Source of the DNA: Kiloniellales bacterium
Lineage (GTDB): Bacteria; Pseudomonadota; Alphaproteobacteria; Kiloniellales; JAKSBE01
Reading direction: 5' to 3'
Assembly: GCA_030066685.1 (NCBI GenBank)
Contig: JASJBF010000003.1
Coordinates: forward strand, 46,576-110,575
Length of the DNA: 64,000 nt
The position numbers were made by a program, and so were the translations under genes. The notes under the pieces were generated by a model. It did not search any database. It was not told the DNA's origin and was given only the letters and a program-made list of their open reading frames with translations. Shown in pieces: positions 45,251-53,357 of this stretch. How positions within the stretch are numbered: the first letter of the stretch is position 1; the number at the start of each line of letters is the position of its first letter.

Positions 45251-46555
45251 TCAGTCCTGGACTTCCCTCAGACCTCTGGCCGTGAAGATGGCAGCCACGC
45301 AAGACAGGGCGAAGAACGCCAGGACCACGGCCTCGCCGGCCACTTGGGCGATCACGCCGAACACGCCGCCGATGACGAGCAGAACGCCGACAATGGTGTT
45401 TGACAAGGCCGTGTAGGCGGCACGGCTGTTCGGATCGGCCATATCGACGATGTGCGTCGAACGGCCGAGGCGCACGCCCTGATGGGCGACCATCACGAGG
45501 AAGAAGAGCACCAGCAGCTCGGGGCTGTCGACCCGGGATCCGGCGAGGAAGCCGAGCGCTGCACTCATGCCCAGAGCCAGCGCGGCCAAGGCCGCGGCCC
45601 GCATCAAGACCCTACGGCTCGAGGCGTCGGACAGGCGGCCCCAGATGAAGCTGCTCGAGACTCCGGCGACGGCGGAGGCCACGACGAAGGGCCCGAGCGC
45701 GCCAAGCTCCGCGCCGCCGACTTGACCAGCCAGCGTGAGCATGTACGGCGGTGCCAGGGCCGTGGCGATCAGCATGCCGCGGGTGGTGATGAAGCGGACG
45801 AGCTGTGGATCCTCGCGGAGCAGCGCGGCCTGGCTCAGGGCGACGCCGAGCGGGTTGCCGCCCCCTTCGCTTGCGCCGGGCGCCTCGGCCAGGCTCGAAA
45901 AGACGGCCGCGGCAAGCAGCCAGAGGCCGGCGGCCACACAGAGCACCGCGGCGATGACCGGAACCGATTTCTCGAGAAAGCCCAGGCTCAGCAGGACTCC
46001 GAACAGCAGAACCAGCGCCGCGGCCAGCGAGCCGGCGGTGCCCGTGGCGCTGCCGCGCGTGGCCTTGGAAACGGTTTTTCCGAGCACGTCCTTGTAGCTG
46101 ACCGAGCAGGCGCTGCGCGCGAGGGCGGAAATCGCGACGAGGCCGACGATGGCCCAGCCCGCCGCGGCACCATCGAGCGTGAACGCCACCGCCGCCATGC
46201 CAAGCACCGAAAAACCCTGAACCAGGCTACCCGCGGCCCAGACCCATTTACGCTTGACCCGGGCGCGGATCGCGGCGGCGATGAAGAGTTGAGGCAGCAG
46301 AGCTCCGGCTTCGCGCAGCGGCACCAGGAGCCCGATCAGATAGGCCGGCGCGCCCAAAGCCGACAACAGCCAAGAAAGCACCAACTTCGGATCAGCGAGG
46401 CCGTCTCCGGTCTTGGTGGCGGCCAAGGCTAGGACATGTTTCAGGAAGTTCTCAGGCTGCGCCGCGCAGGCGGATTCGGGAATGTCCTTGCAAACCCGGC
46501 CCTCGTCTTCGATGGTCAAGGCCTCGTAGACCGCTGTCTTCAACTCGCTCTGCAT
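45251..46555 (-). CDS. MFS-type membrane transporter
   Basis: A 434-residue protein with about 12 hydrophobic segments after a 70-residue soluble N-terminus (VCKDIPESACAAQPENFLKH). Patterns such as WGRLSDASSRRVLMRAAALA between helices suit an MFS carrier, although the loop motifs are weak and the substrate unknown. AGGAAAG precedes the ATG. It diverges from the phospholipase D gene with only 28 bp between the starts. Confidence 0.8.
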   Translation of the reverse strand: MQSELKTAVYEALTIEDEGRVCKDIPESACAAQPENFLKHVLALAATKTGDGLADPKLVLSWLLSALGAPAYLIGLLVPLREAGALLPQLFIAAAIRARVKRKWVWAAGSLVQGFSVLGMAAVAFTLDGAAAGWAIVGLVAISALARSACSVSYKDVLGKTVSKATRGSATGTAGSLAAALVLLFGVLLSLGFLEKSVPVIAAVLCVAAGLWLLAAAVFSSLAEAPGASEGGGNPLGVALSQAALLREDPQLVRFITTRGMLIATALAPPYMLTLAGQVGGAELGALGPFVVASAVAGVSSSFIWGRLSDASSRRVLMRAAALAALALGMSAALGFLAGSRVDSPELLVLFFLVMVAHQGVRLGRSTHIVDMADPNSRAAYTALSNTIVGVLLVIGGVFGVIAQVAGEAVVLAFFALSCVAAIFTARGLREVQD

Positions 46556-46583
46556 CTTTCCTGGACCTGGCCGGGCACCGACC

Positions 46584-48107
46584 TTGGACTTCCTGCGCGA
46601 AGGATCAACCTGCTGGCGGATTGCGAGGGCCGAGCGCGTAGCGGTTCTGATCGATGGCGAAGCTTACTTCGCGGCTCTGCGCGCCGCCATCCTGGACGCG
46701 CGGCGATCCGTCTTCATCGTCGGTTGGGACATCGACAGTCGGGTCGACCTTGCCCCTCGACTCGGGAACGAATTGGCGGAGGAACAACGTCTCTTGGGTC
46801 CTCTGCTGACCCACGCCGTGTCGCAGCGGCCGGATCTCAACGTGCATGTCCTGCTTTGGGACTACGCCTTGCTCTACGCTCTGGACCGCGAGCCGCTGCC
46901 CCGCCTCAAGTTGGATTGGACGACCCCGGACCGGATACGGGTTTGTCTCGACGGCTGCCTGCCTGCAGGCGCCAGCCATCATCAGAAGGTCGTCGTGATC
47001 GACGACTCTTTGGCCTTCGTGGGCGGGATCGATCTGACGACCAAGCGATGGGACACGCCGGCGCACTGCCCCGGCGATCCGGCGCGGGTCGATCCGGATG
47101 GTCGGGGCTTCGACCCTGTGCACGATGTCCAGGCCATGTTCGACGGCGAGGCGGCGGCGGCGATGGGTGAGTTGGTTCGCGATCGCTGGCGGCTGGCGAC
47201 CGGCGAGGCGGCGGCGCCACCAGACGCTTCGAGGGATGCCTGGCCCGAAGGCGTGGCCGCCGAGTTTCGAGCTGTCTACCTGGGGGTCGCCCGGACCCGG
47301 CCGAAGTCGGACGGCTATGGCGAGGTTCGCGAGGTCGAGGCCCTTTTTCTGAGGGCCATCAGCCTGGCGGAGCGATCGATCTACATCGAGAACCAGTACC
47401 TGACTTCGGAGGCCGTCGCCCGGGCGATTTGCGAGCGGATGTCGGAAGTGCCGGATCTGGAAGTGGTGATCGTCGGGCCGCACCGCTCGGCCGGATGGCT
47501 GGAGGCGAAGAGCATGGGTGCGGGTCGGGCCGCGTTCCTGCAGACGCTTGAGACCGAGGGCTTCGGCGAGCGGCTGCGGGCCTTGTTCCCGATCGTCCGG
47601 CAAGAGGGCCGAGAGATACCGGTCTACGTCCACGCCAAGGTCATGATCGTCGACGACAGCCTGCTGCGAATTGGCTCCGCGAACATCAACAACCGATCGA
47701 TGGGCCTGGATTCCGAGTGCGATGTCGCCATCGAGGCCATAGACGACACACAACGCAAGGCGATCGCCGGTATTCGCGACCGACTGGTTGCCGAACACCT
47801 GGGCGTCGAAGCGCGGCAAGTCGCTGACGAATGGAAGCGGCAAGCTTCCCTTTTGCATATCGTCGACAGGCTCGGTGGTGATGAGCGCAGGCTTCGGCCA
47901 ATCAGAGACGAGGCCGAATTCGATGACGACGTCTCTCAGGCGCTGCGGGAGATCGCAGATCGGGAGCGGCCGCTGCAGCCTGAGGACTTTGTTGGCGACA
48001 TGTTCGGTGGTCAGGCGCGGCCCCGGTGGCGTGGCTTAGTGGCGCTGGTGATCTGTCTGGTCGCACTGCTGGCCAGTGTGCTCTTGGCTTGGAGCGTCTC
48101 CGGCTAG
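46584..48107 (+). CDS. Phospholipase D-family protein
   Basis: A 507-residue enzyme with two HxKxxxxD motifs: HHQKVVVIDDSLAFVGGIDL (about residues 131-150) and HAKVMIVDDSLLRIGSANIN (about 350-370). Both histidines and lysines are intact. A C-terminal hydrophobic helix (LVALVICLVALLASVLLAWS) suggests membrane anchoring. It should hydrolyse or transfer phosphatidyl groups. The start is a TTG at 46584; no in-frame ATG exists before an upstream stop, and family homology begins directly with FLREGSTCWRIARAE. Confidence 0.92.
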   Translation: MDFLREGSTCWRIARAERVAVLIDGEAYFAALRAAILDARRSVFIVGWDIDSRVDLAPRLGNELAEEQRLLGPLLTHAVSQRPDLNVHVLLWDYALLYALDREPLPRLKLDWTTPDRIRVCLDGCLPAGASHHQKVVVIDDSLAFVGGIDLTTKRWDTPAHCPGDPARVDPDGRGFDPVHDVQAMFDGEAAAAMGELVRDRWRLATGEAAAPPDASRDAWPEGVAAEFRAVYLGVARTRPKSDGYGEVREVEALFLRAISLAERSIYIENQYLTSEAVARAICERMSEVPDLEVVIVGPHRSAGWLEAKSMGAGRAAFLQTLETEGFGERLRALFPIVRQEGREIPVYVHAKVMIVDDSLLRIGSANINNRSMGLDSECDVAIEAIDDTQRKAIAGIRDRLVAEHLGVEARQVADEWKRQASLLHIVDRLGGDERRLRPIRDEAEFDDDVSQALREIADRERPLQPEDFVGDMFGGQARPRWRGLVALVICLVALLASVLLAWSVSG

Positions 48108-48118
48108 GGCAAGATGTT

Positions 48119-48139
48119 GGGAGGTCGAATCGGCCTCCC
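48119..48139. terminator. Hairpin after the phospholipase D gene
   Basis: GGGAGGTCG and CGGCCTCCC pair around AAT, 11 bp after the stop. There is no T-tract; assigned by position. Confidence 0.5.
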
Positions 48140-48156
48140 ATCACCATGCTCTCAAG

Positions 48157-48214
48157 GTTTGAAGTGAAGCGGGATTCGGATCCGAAGCCCGTTCGACTTC
48201 AAATCATCCCGCTT
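48157..48214. repeat. Hairpin repeat H1, degraded copy
   Basis: One arm (CGACTTCAAATCATCCCGCT) is identical to part of the intact copy at 59294-59340; the other arm is rearranged (GAAGTGAAGCGGGATTCGG). Confidence 0.75.
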
Positions 48215-48414
48215 GTGCGCTTCCACAGGGCTTCACCAACGCAAAGCCGATGGCCCGGCGCGGGTTCGGATTGGGGCTCCAGCCGGCGGGAGCTGGCCCG
48301 CAGCGGAGCGCGAGGGCGCCGATGCGGCCTTGCGGCTCGTGCCTTTCCGGGGCTGCGCGCTCGGCTCCGCGCTTTGCGCCGTCTCGGCCGTGGCCGCCTG
48401 ACGAAGCGTACGAG

Positions 48415-48430
48415 TGTGACCAATATCACA
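48415..48430. promoter_or_regulatory. CRP/cAMP receptor protein-type binding site
   Basis: TGTGACCAATATCACA is an exact TGTGA-N6-TCACA palindrome, 70 bp upstream of the adenylate cyclase ATG at 48501. It suggests control of this cyclase by cAMP through a CRP homologue; binding is inferred from sequence only. Confidence 0.7.
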
Positions 48431-48500
48431 TCCCAGCCATGCTTGGCGGCGCATAGCTTTGGTGGCCTTCGGCGGCTATTCTTCCCTGGGGAGATGGAGA

Positions 48501-50756
48501 ATGGAACGGCGACTGGCGGCGATCCTCGCCGCCGACATGGTCGGCTATTCCCGACTCATGAACGAGGACGAGGCGGGCACCCTGGCCGCCTATCGTCGGC
48601 ATCGTCGTGAGCTCTTCAATCCCAAGGTGGCGCAGTACCGGGGCCGGATCATCAAGCTGACCGGCGACGGTGCGCTCATGGAGTTCGTCAGCGTGGTCGA
48701 CGCCGTGGCCTTCGCGGTCGAGGTGCAGCTCGCCCTGGGCGACCGCAATGCCGGGATTCCCGAGGACAAGCAGTTCCGCTACCGGATCGGGATCCACATC
48801 GGCGATGTTATCGTCGAAGAAGAGGACATCTACGGCTCCGGCGTCAACCTGACGGCGCGGCTCGAAGGCCTGGCCGATCCTGGCGGCATCTGCATTTCCC
48901 AGACCGTATTCGACCAGGTCAAGGGCAAGCTCGACCTCGGCTTCGAGCCTCTCGGCGAGAAGCAGGTCAAGAACATCGCCGAGCCGGTCAGCGTTTACCG
49001 GGTGGTCCTGGACCAGCGGGCGGCCGCGCTGGCCACGCCGGTCGTCCAGCCCAGCGCGCCGCGGCGGCGGCGCAGCCGGCTCGGGGCCGCAGCGGCGGTT
49101 CTGGCACTGCTGCTCGCCGCGGCCGGCGGCCTCCTGTGGTGGCAACCCTGGCAGGCCGCGCCGGAAGCGGAAGGCCGGCGCTTCGCCTATCCGCTGCCAG
49201 ACAGGCCATCGATCGCGGTGCTGCCCTTCATCAACGTCAGCGGCGAGACCGAGCAAGACCACTTCGCCGCCGGCCTGACCGACGATCTGATCACCGAGCT
49301 GTCCAAGGTCTCGGGGCTCTTTGTCATCGCCCGGCATTCGGTCTTCGCGATCCAGAACACCGCCGGCAAGATTCAGGACGTGGCGGCGGAGCTGGGCGTG
49401 CGCTACGTGCTGGAGGGCTCGCTGCGTCGTGCCGGGCCACGACTCCGGGTCAACGTCAAGCTGATCGACGCGCTCTCGGGCCTGTCGCTCTGGGCCGAGC
49501 GCTACGACCGCGACTACGCCGACCTCTTCGCCCTCCAGGACGATCTGATCGAGAAGATCATCGCCGCCCTGGCGATCCAGCTGACCGAAGGCGAGAAGGA
49601 AAAGCTGGCCCGGATCCCGACCGACAGCCTGGAGGCCTACGACTACTACCTGCGGGCCGAGCAGGAGGGCTTCTACTACAGCGACGTCGAGACCTACCGC
49701 CGGGCCTTGTCCTACTACCAGCGGGCCATCGACCTGGACCCGGACTTCGCCGAGGCCCACGCCGGCATCGCGCGCATTGCGGTCGACGTCTGGCGCAACC
49801 ATTACACCTTCCTGTGGTCCGGTGCGGTCGCCCGAAAGATCGCCTATGACGCCGCCGGCCAGGCGCTGCGCCTGGACCCGGACAGCGCCCGCGCCCACAT
49901 CGTGCTCGCCCTGCTGCAGCTGGTCGACGGCCGCCCCGTCGAGGCCCAGGCCTCGGCCCGCAGTGCGGTCGCGATCGAGCCCAACCACGCGGAGATCCTG
50001 GGCAACGCCAGCCTGGTCCTGGCCCACGTCGGAGCGCGGGCAGAGGCGCTCGCCGGGCTCGACAAGGCGCTGCGGCTGGAACCCGCGCCGCCGCCCAGCT
50101 TCCGGCTGCTGGCGGGCGTGGTCTCCTACATCGCCGAGGACTACGAACGCGCCCTGCCGTTGCTGGAGACAGCGCGTGACGGCCTGCCGATGGCGGAACC
50201 GGCGCGCGAGTACTTGGCCGCCGCCCACGCCTACGCCGGGGAAGCGGCGATGGCGAAACAGGAAGTCGCAAGCCTGAAGAAGCTATTTCCGGAGACCAAC
50301 CTGGAGCACTACCGCAGCCTCTACGGCTACTGGCGCCAGGACGACCTAGACCACCATCTCGAGGGCCTGCGCAAGGCCGGGATCACCACCTGGCCCTTCG
50401 GCTTCGAGGGCAGCGAGGCGGATCGCCTCGGCGCCGCCGAACTACGCGAGGTTACCACCGGCCGGACCTGGATCGGTCGGCAGCACAACGGCACCGACTT
50501 CCTGCAGTTCTTCGACAAGGCCGGCAACATCGCCTACCGCAGCCCAAACAGTTCCATGACCGGCACGGCACGGATCCGCGGCGACCGGCTGTGCCAGCGT
50601 TTCGAGGGCCACTTCCTGGATCGCGAGACCTGCGGCTACGTCTACCGGAACCCATCGCCCGCAAGCGACGAGGCGGAGGATCGCCCGCGGGCCGACTACG
50701 CCCACGTGAGCCCGCACGCGCTGGAGTACTTCAACGTCGAGGACTGCTGCCGCTGA
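48501..50756 (+). CDS. Adenylate cyclase with TolB-like and TPR domains
   Basis: A 751-residue protein. The class III cyclase domain is N-terminal (1 to about 165): LAAILAADMVGYSRLM (metal Asp), IIKLTGDGALMEF (second Asp, with the purine-selecting Lys), DIYGSGVNLTARLE (purine-selecting Asp, Asn and Arg). A membrane helix follows (AAAVLALLLAAAGGLLWW, about 197-214), then a TolB-N-like module (SIAVLPFINVSGETEQDHFA) and TPR repeats. All key residues are present, so it should make cAMP. The ATG at 48501 follows GGGGAGATGG. Confidence 0.93.
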   Translation: MERRLAAILAADMVGYSRLMNEDEAGTLAAYRRHRRELFNPKVAQYRGRIIKLTGDGALMEFVSVVDAVAFAVEVQLALGDRNAGIPEDKQFRYRIGIHIGDVIVEEEDIYGSGVNLTARLEGLADPGGICISQTVFDQVKGKLDLGFEPLGEKQVKNIAEPVSVYRVVLDQRAAALATPVVQPSAPRRRRSRLGAAAAVLALLLAAAGGLLWWQPWQAAPEAEGRRFAYPLPDRPSIAVLPFINVSGETEQDHFAAGLTDDLITELSKVSGLFVIARHSVFAIQNTAGKIQDVAAELGVRYVLEGSLRRAGPRLRVNVKLIDALSGLSLWAERYDRDYADLFALQDDLIEKIIAALAIQLTEGEKEKLARIPTDSLEAYDYYLRAEQEGFYYSDVETYRRALSYYQRAIDLDPDFAEAHAGIARIAVDVWRNHYTFLWSGAVARKIAYDAAGQALRLDPDSARAHIVLALLQLVDGRPVEAQASARSAVAIEPNHAEILGNASLVLAHVGARAEALAGLDKALRLEPAPPPSFRLLAGVVSYIAEDYERALPLLETARDGLPMAEPAREYLAAAHAYAGEAAMAKQEVASLKKLFPETNLEHYRSLYGYWRQDDLDHHLEGLRKAGITTWPFGFEGSEADRLGAAELREVTTGRTWIGRQHNGTDFLQFFDKAGNIAYRSPNSSMTGTARIRGDRLCQRFEGHFLDRETCGYVYRNPSPASDEAEDRPRADYAHVSPHALEYFNVEDCCR

Positions 50757-50791
50757 GGCGGTCAGGACTGTCCGCTCTCTTTCAACAGTTT

Positions 50792-50841
50792 AGAGCACGA
50801 TTCAGACATGAGGTCGATTCGACCTCATGCCATCGTGCTCT
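50792..50841. repeat. Hairpin repeat H2, copy 1
   Basis: AGAGCACGATTCAGACATGA pairs with the reverse (AGGTCGA/TCGACCT centre, ending ATCGTGCTCT). It lies between the convergent cyclase and enolase-superfamily stops, overlapping the last bases of the latter, and matches 59355-59400. Confidence 0.85.
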
Positions 50842-51958
50842 AGGGTCTCGCCCTGGCCCCGCCGGTCAAGGCGATCAGGGCCTCCTCGTCGAGGGTCACG
50901 CCCAGTCCCGGCGATTGCGGCAAGGTGGCTTCGCCGTCCCTGATCTCGAAGTCGGTCTCGGCGAACGCCGCACCGCGGGCCAGGAAGTCCGGATAGATCT
51001 CGGCGGTCAGCAGGTTGGGCAGGAGGGCGGCGGCGTGGAGCATGGCGGCCATGGCGACCGTCGTGCTGTTGTAGTTGTGCGGCGAGACCGCGACGGAGAA
51101 GGCCTCGGCCATGGCCGCGATCTCGAGCAGCTCGAGGATGCCGCCGCAGCCGGCAATGTCGGGGTTGAGGACGTCGGCGGCGCGCTTCTCCAGCATCTCC
51201 CGGAACCTAAACTTGCCGCCGTGGCGCTCGCCGGAGACGATCCGCAGGCTCGCCCGGGCGCGGATGTCGGCCAGCGTCTCGAGGTCGTCCGAGGAGACCG
51301 GCTCCTCGAACCAGAAAGGATCGTAAGGCTCGAAGCGCCGCGCCGCCTGGAGGGCGATGTGCGGATCGTCGAGGGCATTGAGATCGACCATCACCGCGAT
51401 CTCCTGTCCGAGAGCCTGCCTGACCGCCTGAAGGCAGGCCTCGGCCCGATCCAGGCCGGCGAATTGCAGGGGATAGACCTTCACCGCCCTGTAGCCCGCC
51501 TCGACCATCTGCCGGGCGCGCCCGACGACGAAGTCGATCGAGGTCGCGTGCTCGCTCCAGGTGTTGGCGTAGAGCGGGATCCGGTCCCTCAGGGCGCCGC
51601 CGAGCAGCCGGTGGACCGGCGCGCCGAGGTGCTTGCCGGCGAGGTCCCAGAGCGCGAGCTCGAGGGCGCTCACGGCGCAGTAGAAGTCGATGCCGGCCCG
51701 CTTGTCGGCGAAACGGAGCAGCGCGTCGGAGCGGAAGCAACGAGGGCTCGGCGCCTCTCGGCCGAGGAGGGTCTCCGCCAGGGCGAGGATCATTTCCTCG
51801 ACGGCGCGCTCGCGGCCGGCCAGAGCGTAGGCCTCGCCCCAGGCCTCGAGCCCCGCATCCGTTTCGAGCTTGACGAAGAGGAAGGACTTGACCCGGGCCG
51901 CCCCGTCGGGGCTGTCGGTCGGGCCGAGCAGATAGGTCTTGATGGCGGCGATCTTCAA
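50840..51958 (-). CDS. Mandelate racemase/muconate lactonizing enzyme family protein
   Basis: A 372-residue enolase-superfamily enzyme. Metal ligands are Asp192 (VMVDLNA), Glu218 or Glu219 (FWFEEPV) and Glu244 (VSGERHGG). The base motif is AVKVYP: Lys160 is kept but the second Lys of KxK is Tyr; His294 in SPHNYNS may be the partner base as in the mandelate racemase group. It acts on an alpha-hydroxy acid or sugar acid; the substrate is unknown. The start is a TTG with a weak ribosome site. Confidence 0.88.
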   Translation of the reverse strand: MKIAAIKTYLLGPTDSPDGAARVKSFLFVKLETDAGLEAWGEAYALAGRERAVEEMILALAETLLGREAPSPRCFRSDALLRFADKRAGIDFYCAVSALELALWDLAGKHLGAPVHRLLGGALRDRIPLYANTWSEHATSIDFVVGRARQMVEAGYRAVKVYPLQFAGLDRAEACLQAVRQALGQEIAVMVDLNALDDPHIALQAARRFEPYDPFWFEEPVSSDDLETLADIRARASLRIVSGERHGGKFRFREMLEKRAADVLNPDIAGCGGILELLEIAAMAEAFSVAVSPHNYNSTTVAMAAMLHAAALLPNLLTAEIYPDFLARGAAFAETDFEIRDGEATLPQSPGLGVTLDEEALIALTGGARARP

Positions 51959-52082
51959 GGGCCCGGCCGCCCCGAGGCCGCCCGTCTGGCCCGCTGCCGG
52001 CCGCGATCTGCCTGGCGGGCGACCAAGCGCCGTTGGACGGGCTTGATCGCCGCCAGGCAGAGTCCCGAGCTCGGCCGCGGTC

Positions 52083-52604
52083 CTATTGCCAAGCCTGGGT
52101 TTGCTTCTCGGACATGAGGGTGCGCCGGACCTCGGGCCAGTACTTCTGGGAGCTGGTCACCTTGGACGGGTTCTCCTCCAGGCCGCCGGCGGCGCCGGGG
52201 TCGTAGCTCAGGTAGAGCTTGCCGCCGATGATCCGCCAGGCCTCGGGGTCGATATTGGTGGTGATGGTCCCGAAGGACACGCCGTCGGCGCAGTAGCCAC
52301 CGTACTGCGGCGCGTACTTCACCGGCTCGGCGGCGAAGAGGTCGCGGTGCTCGGCGCTGGCGAAGTGCCAGGTCGCGCCCAGCCAGCGGTGGGCGTGCGT
52401 CGGCGAGCCCTTGATCGCCCGCTGCTCGGTGAAGTAGGCCACGGCATCGTAGCCCTTGATGGCGACGTCGCCGAAATAGCCGGTGTTGATGAAGGCATCG
52501 CGCTTGGCGTCGCCGGCGGTTCCCGGCTGGCCGAAGGCGGTCAGGGCCGCGAAGGCGGCCAGGGCCGCCAGACCCGCCTTCCTGGTGGTCGTCGTTCTCG
52601 TCAT
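52083..52604 (-). CDS. YHS-domain exported protein
   Basis: A 173-residue protein with a signal peptide (AGLAALAAFAALTAFG) and a YHS-type core: AIKGYDAVAYFTEQRAIKGS, TWHFASAEHRDLFAAEPVKY, PQYGGYCADGVSFG. YHS domains are thought to bind metal; in exported forms the role is unknown. GGGAGA precedes the ATG. It follows the ankyrin protein gene by 64 bp and may share its transcript. Confidence 0.88.
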   Translation of the reverse strand: MTRTTTTRKAGLAALAAFAALTAFGQPGTAGDAKRDAFINTGYFGDVAIKGYDAVAYFTEQRAIKGSPTHAHRWLGATWHFASAEHRDLFAAEPVKYAPQYGGYCADGVSFGTITTNIDPEAWRIIGGKLYLSYDPGAAGGLEENPSKVTSSQKYWPEVRRTLMSEKQTQAWQ

Positions 52605-52668
52605 CTTTCGATCTCCCGTTGCCGGCGCCGCTTCGGGGCGGTCCGCCGGCCGTCAGTGCCTTGTAAGG

Positions 52669-53259
52669 CTATTGCCGCTTGCTGCATTCCTGGTGCAGCC
52701 AGTCGCCGACCAGATCGGCTGGCTGGCAGGTCGCCCCGGCCTTCATCAGCAGCTCGGCTGCGTCCCAGTACTCCCGCCAGCCGGCCTGGGTCAGAGGCGT
52801 ATAGCCGTTCCTCTCCTTGGCCTCGATCTCCGCGCCCGCGTCGAGGAGCAGGGCGACCACCTCGGCGTGGCCCTCCTCGGCCGCGGCGTGCAGCGGCGAC
52901 ATCCGGTAGAAGTTCTTCGAATCGTTCACGAGGGCGCCGCGCGCGATCAGAAGCCGCACGACCGCCGCGTGGCCGCCGTAGGACGCGGCGTGCAAGGCGG
53001 TCAGGCCGCCCTTGTTGGCGGCGTTGACGTTCGCGCCGGCGTCCAGCAGCAGACGCACGACCTCTTTCTTGCCCGCGAGGGCCGCGATCAGGAGCGGCGG
53101 CTCGCCGCTGGCATCGGCTTCTTCCAGTTCGGCGCCCGCGTCGACGGCCCGCTTGGCCGCCTCCGCATCGCCGTTCCGGGCCGCCTCGTGCAGAGGACCG
53201 GCCTGGGCGGTCGCGATGGCGAAAAGCACTGCGACCATCATGGTGCACAGGTGCCGCAT
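52669..53259 (-). CDS. Exported ankyrin-repeat protein
   Basis: A 196-residue protein with a signal peptide (MMVAVLFAIATAQA) and five ankyrin units, for example PLHEAARNGDAEAAKRAVDA, TALHAASYGGHAAVVRLLIA and PLHAAAEEGHAEVVALLLDA. The C-terminus has a Cys-containing tail (EAATCQPADLVGDW-like). It is likely a periplasmic protein-binding scaffold. GGGGGAG precedes the ATG. Confidence 0.9.
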   Translation of the reverse strand: MRHLCTMMVAVLFAIATAQAGPLHEAARNGDAEAAKRAVDAGAELEEADASGEPPLLIAALAGKKEVVRLLLDAGANVNAANKGGLTALHAASYGGHAAVVRLLIARGALVNDSKNFYRMSPLHAAAEEGHAEVVALLLDAGAEIEAKERNGYTPLTQAGWREYWDAAELLMKAGATCQPADLVGDWLHQECSKRQ

Positions 53260-53357
53260 TTCTTTAACTCCCCCTTATTCAGCCCTAGTCGCGATGGCGA
53301 AGAATCTCAAGTGAAATTTTTCACACCTGAAACCAGGCTTCTCCAAAGCAGGTCGCA

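Larger units (their letters stand above)
48108..48500. other. 393-bp intergenic region with hairpins and a CRP-type box
   Basis: It holds a GGGAGG/CCTCCC hairpin (48119-48139), a degraded copy of a dispersed hairpin repeat (48157-48214), about 200 bp of GC-rich sequence without a gene, and a perfect TGTGA-N6-TCACA site at 48415-48430 before the cyclase gene. Confidence 0.6.
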
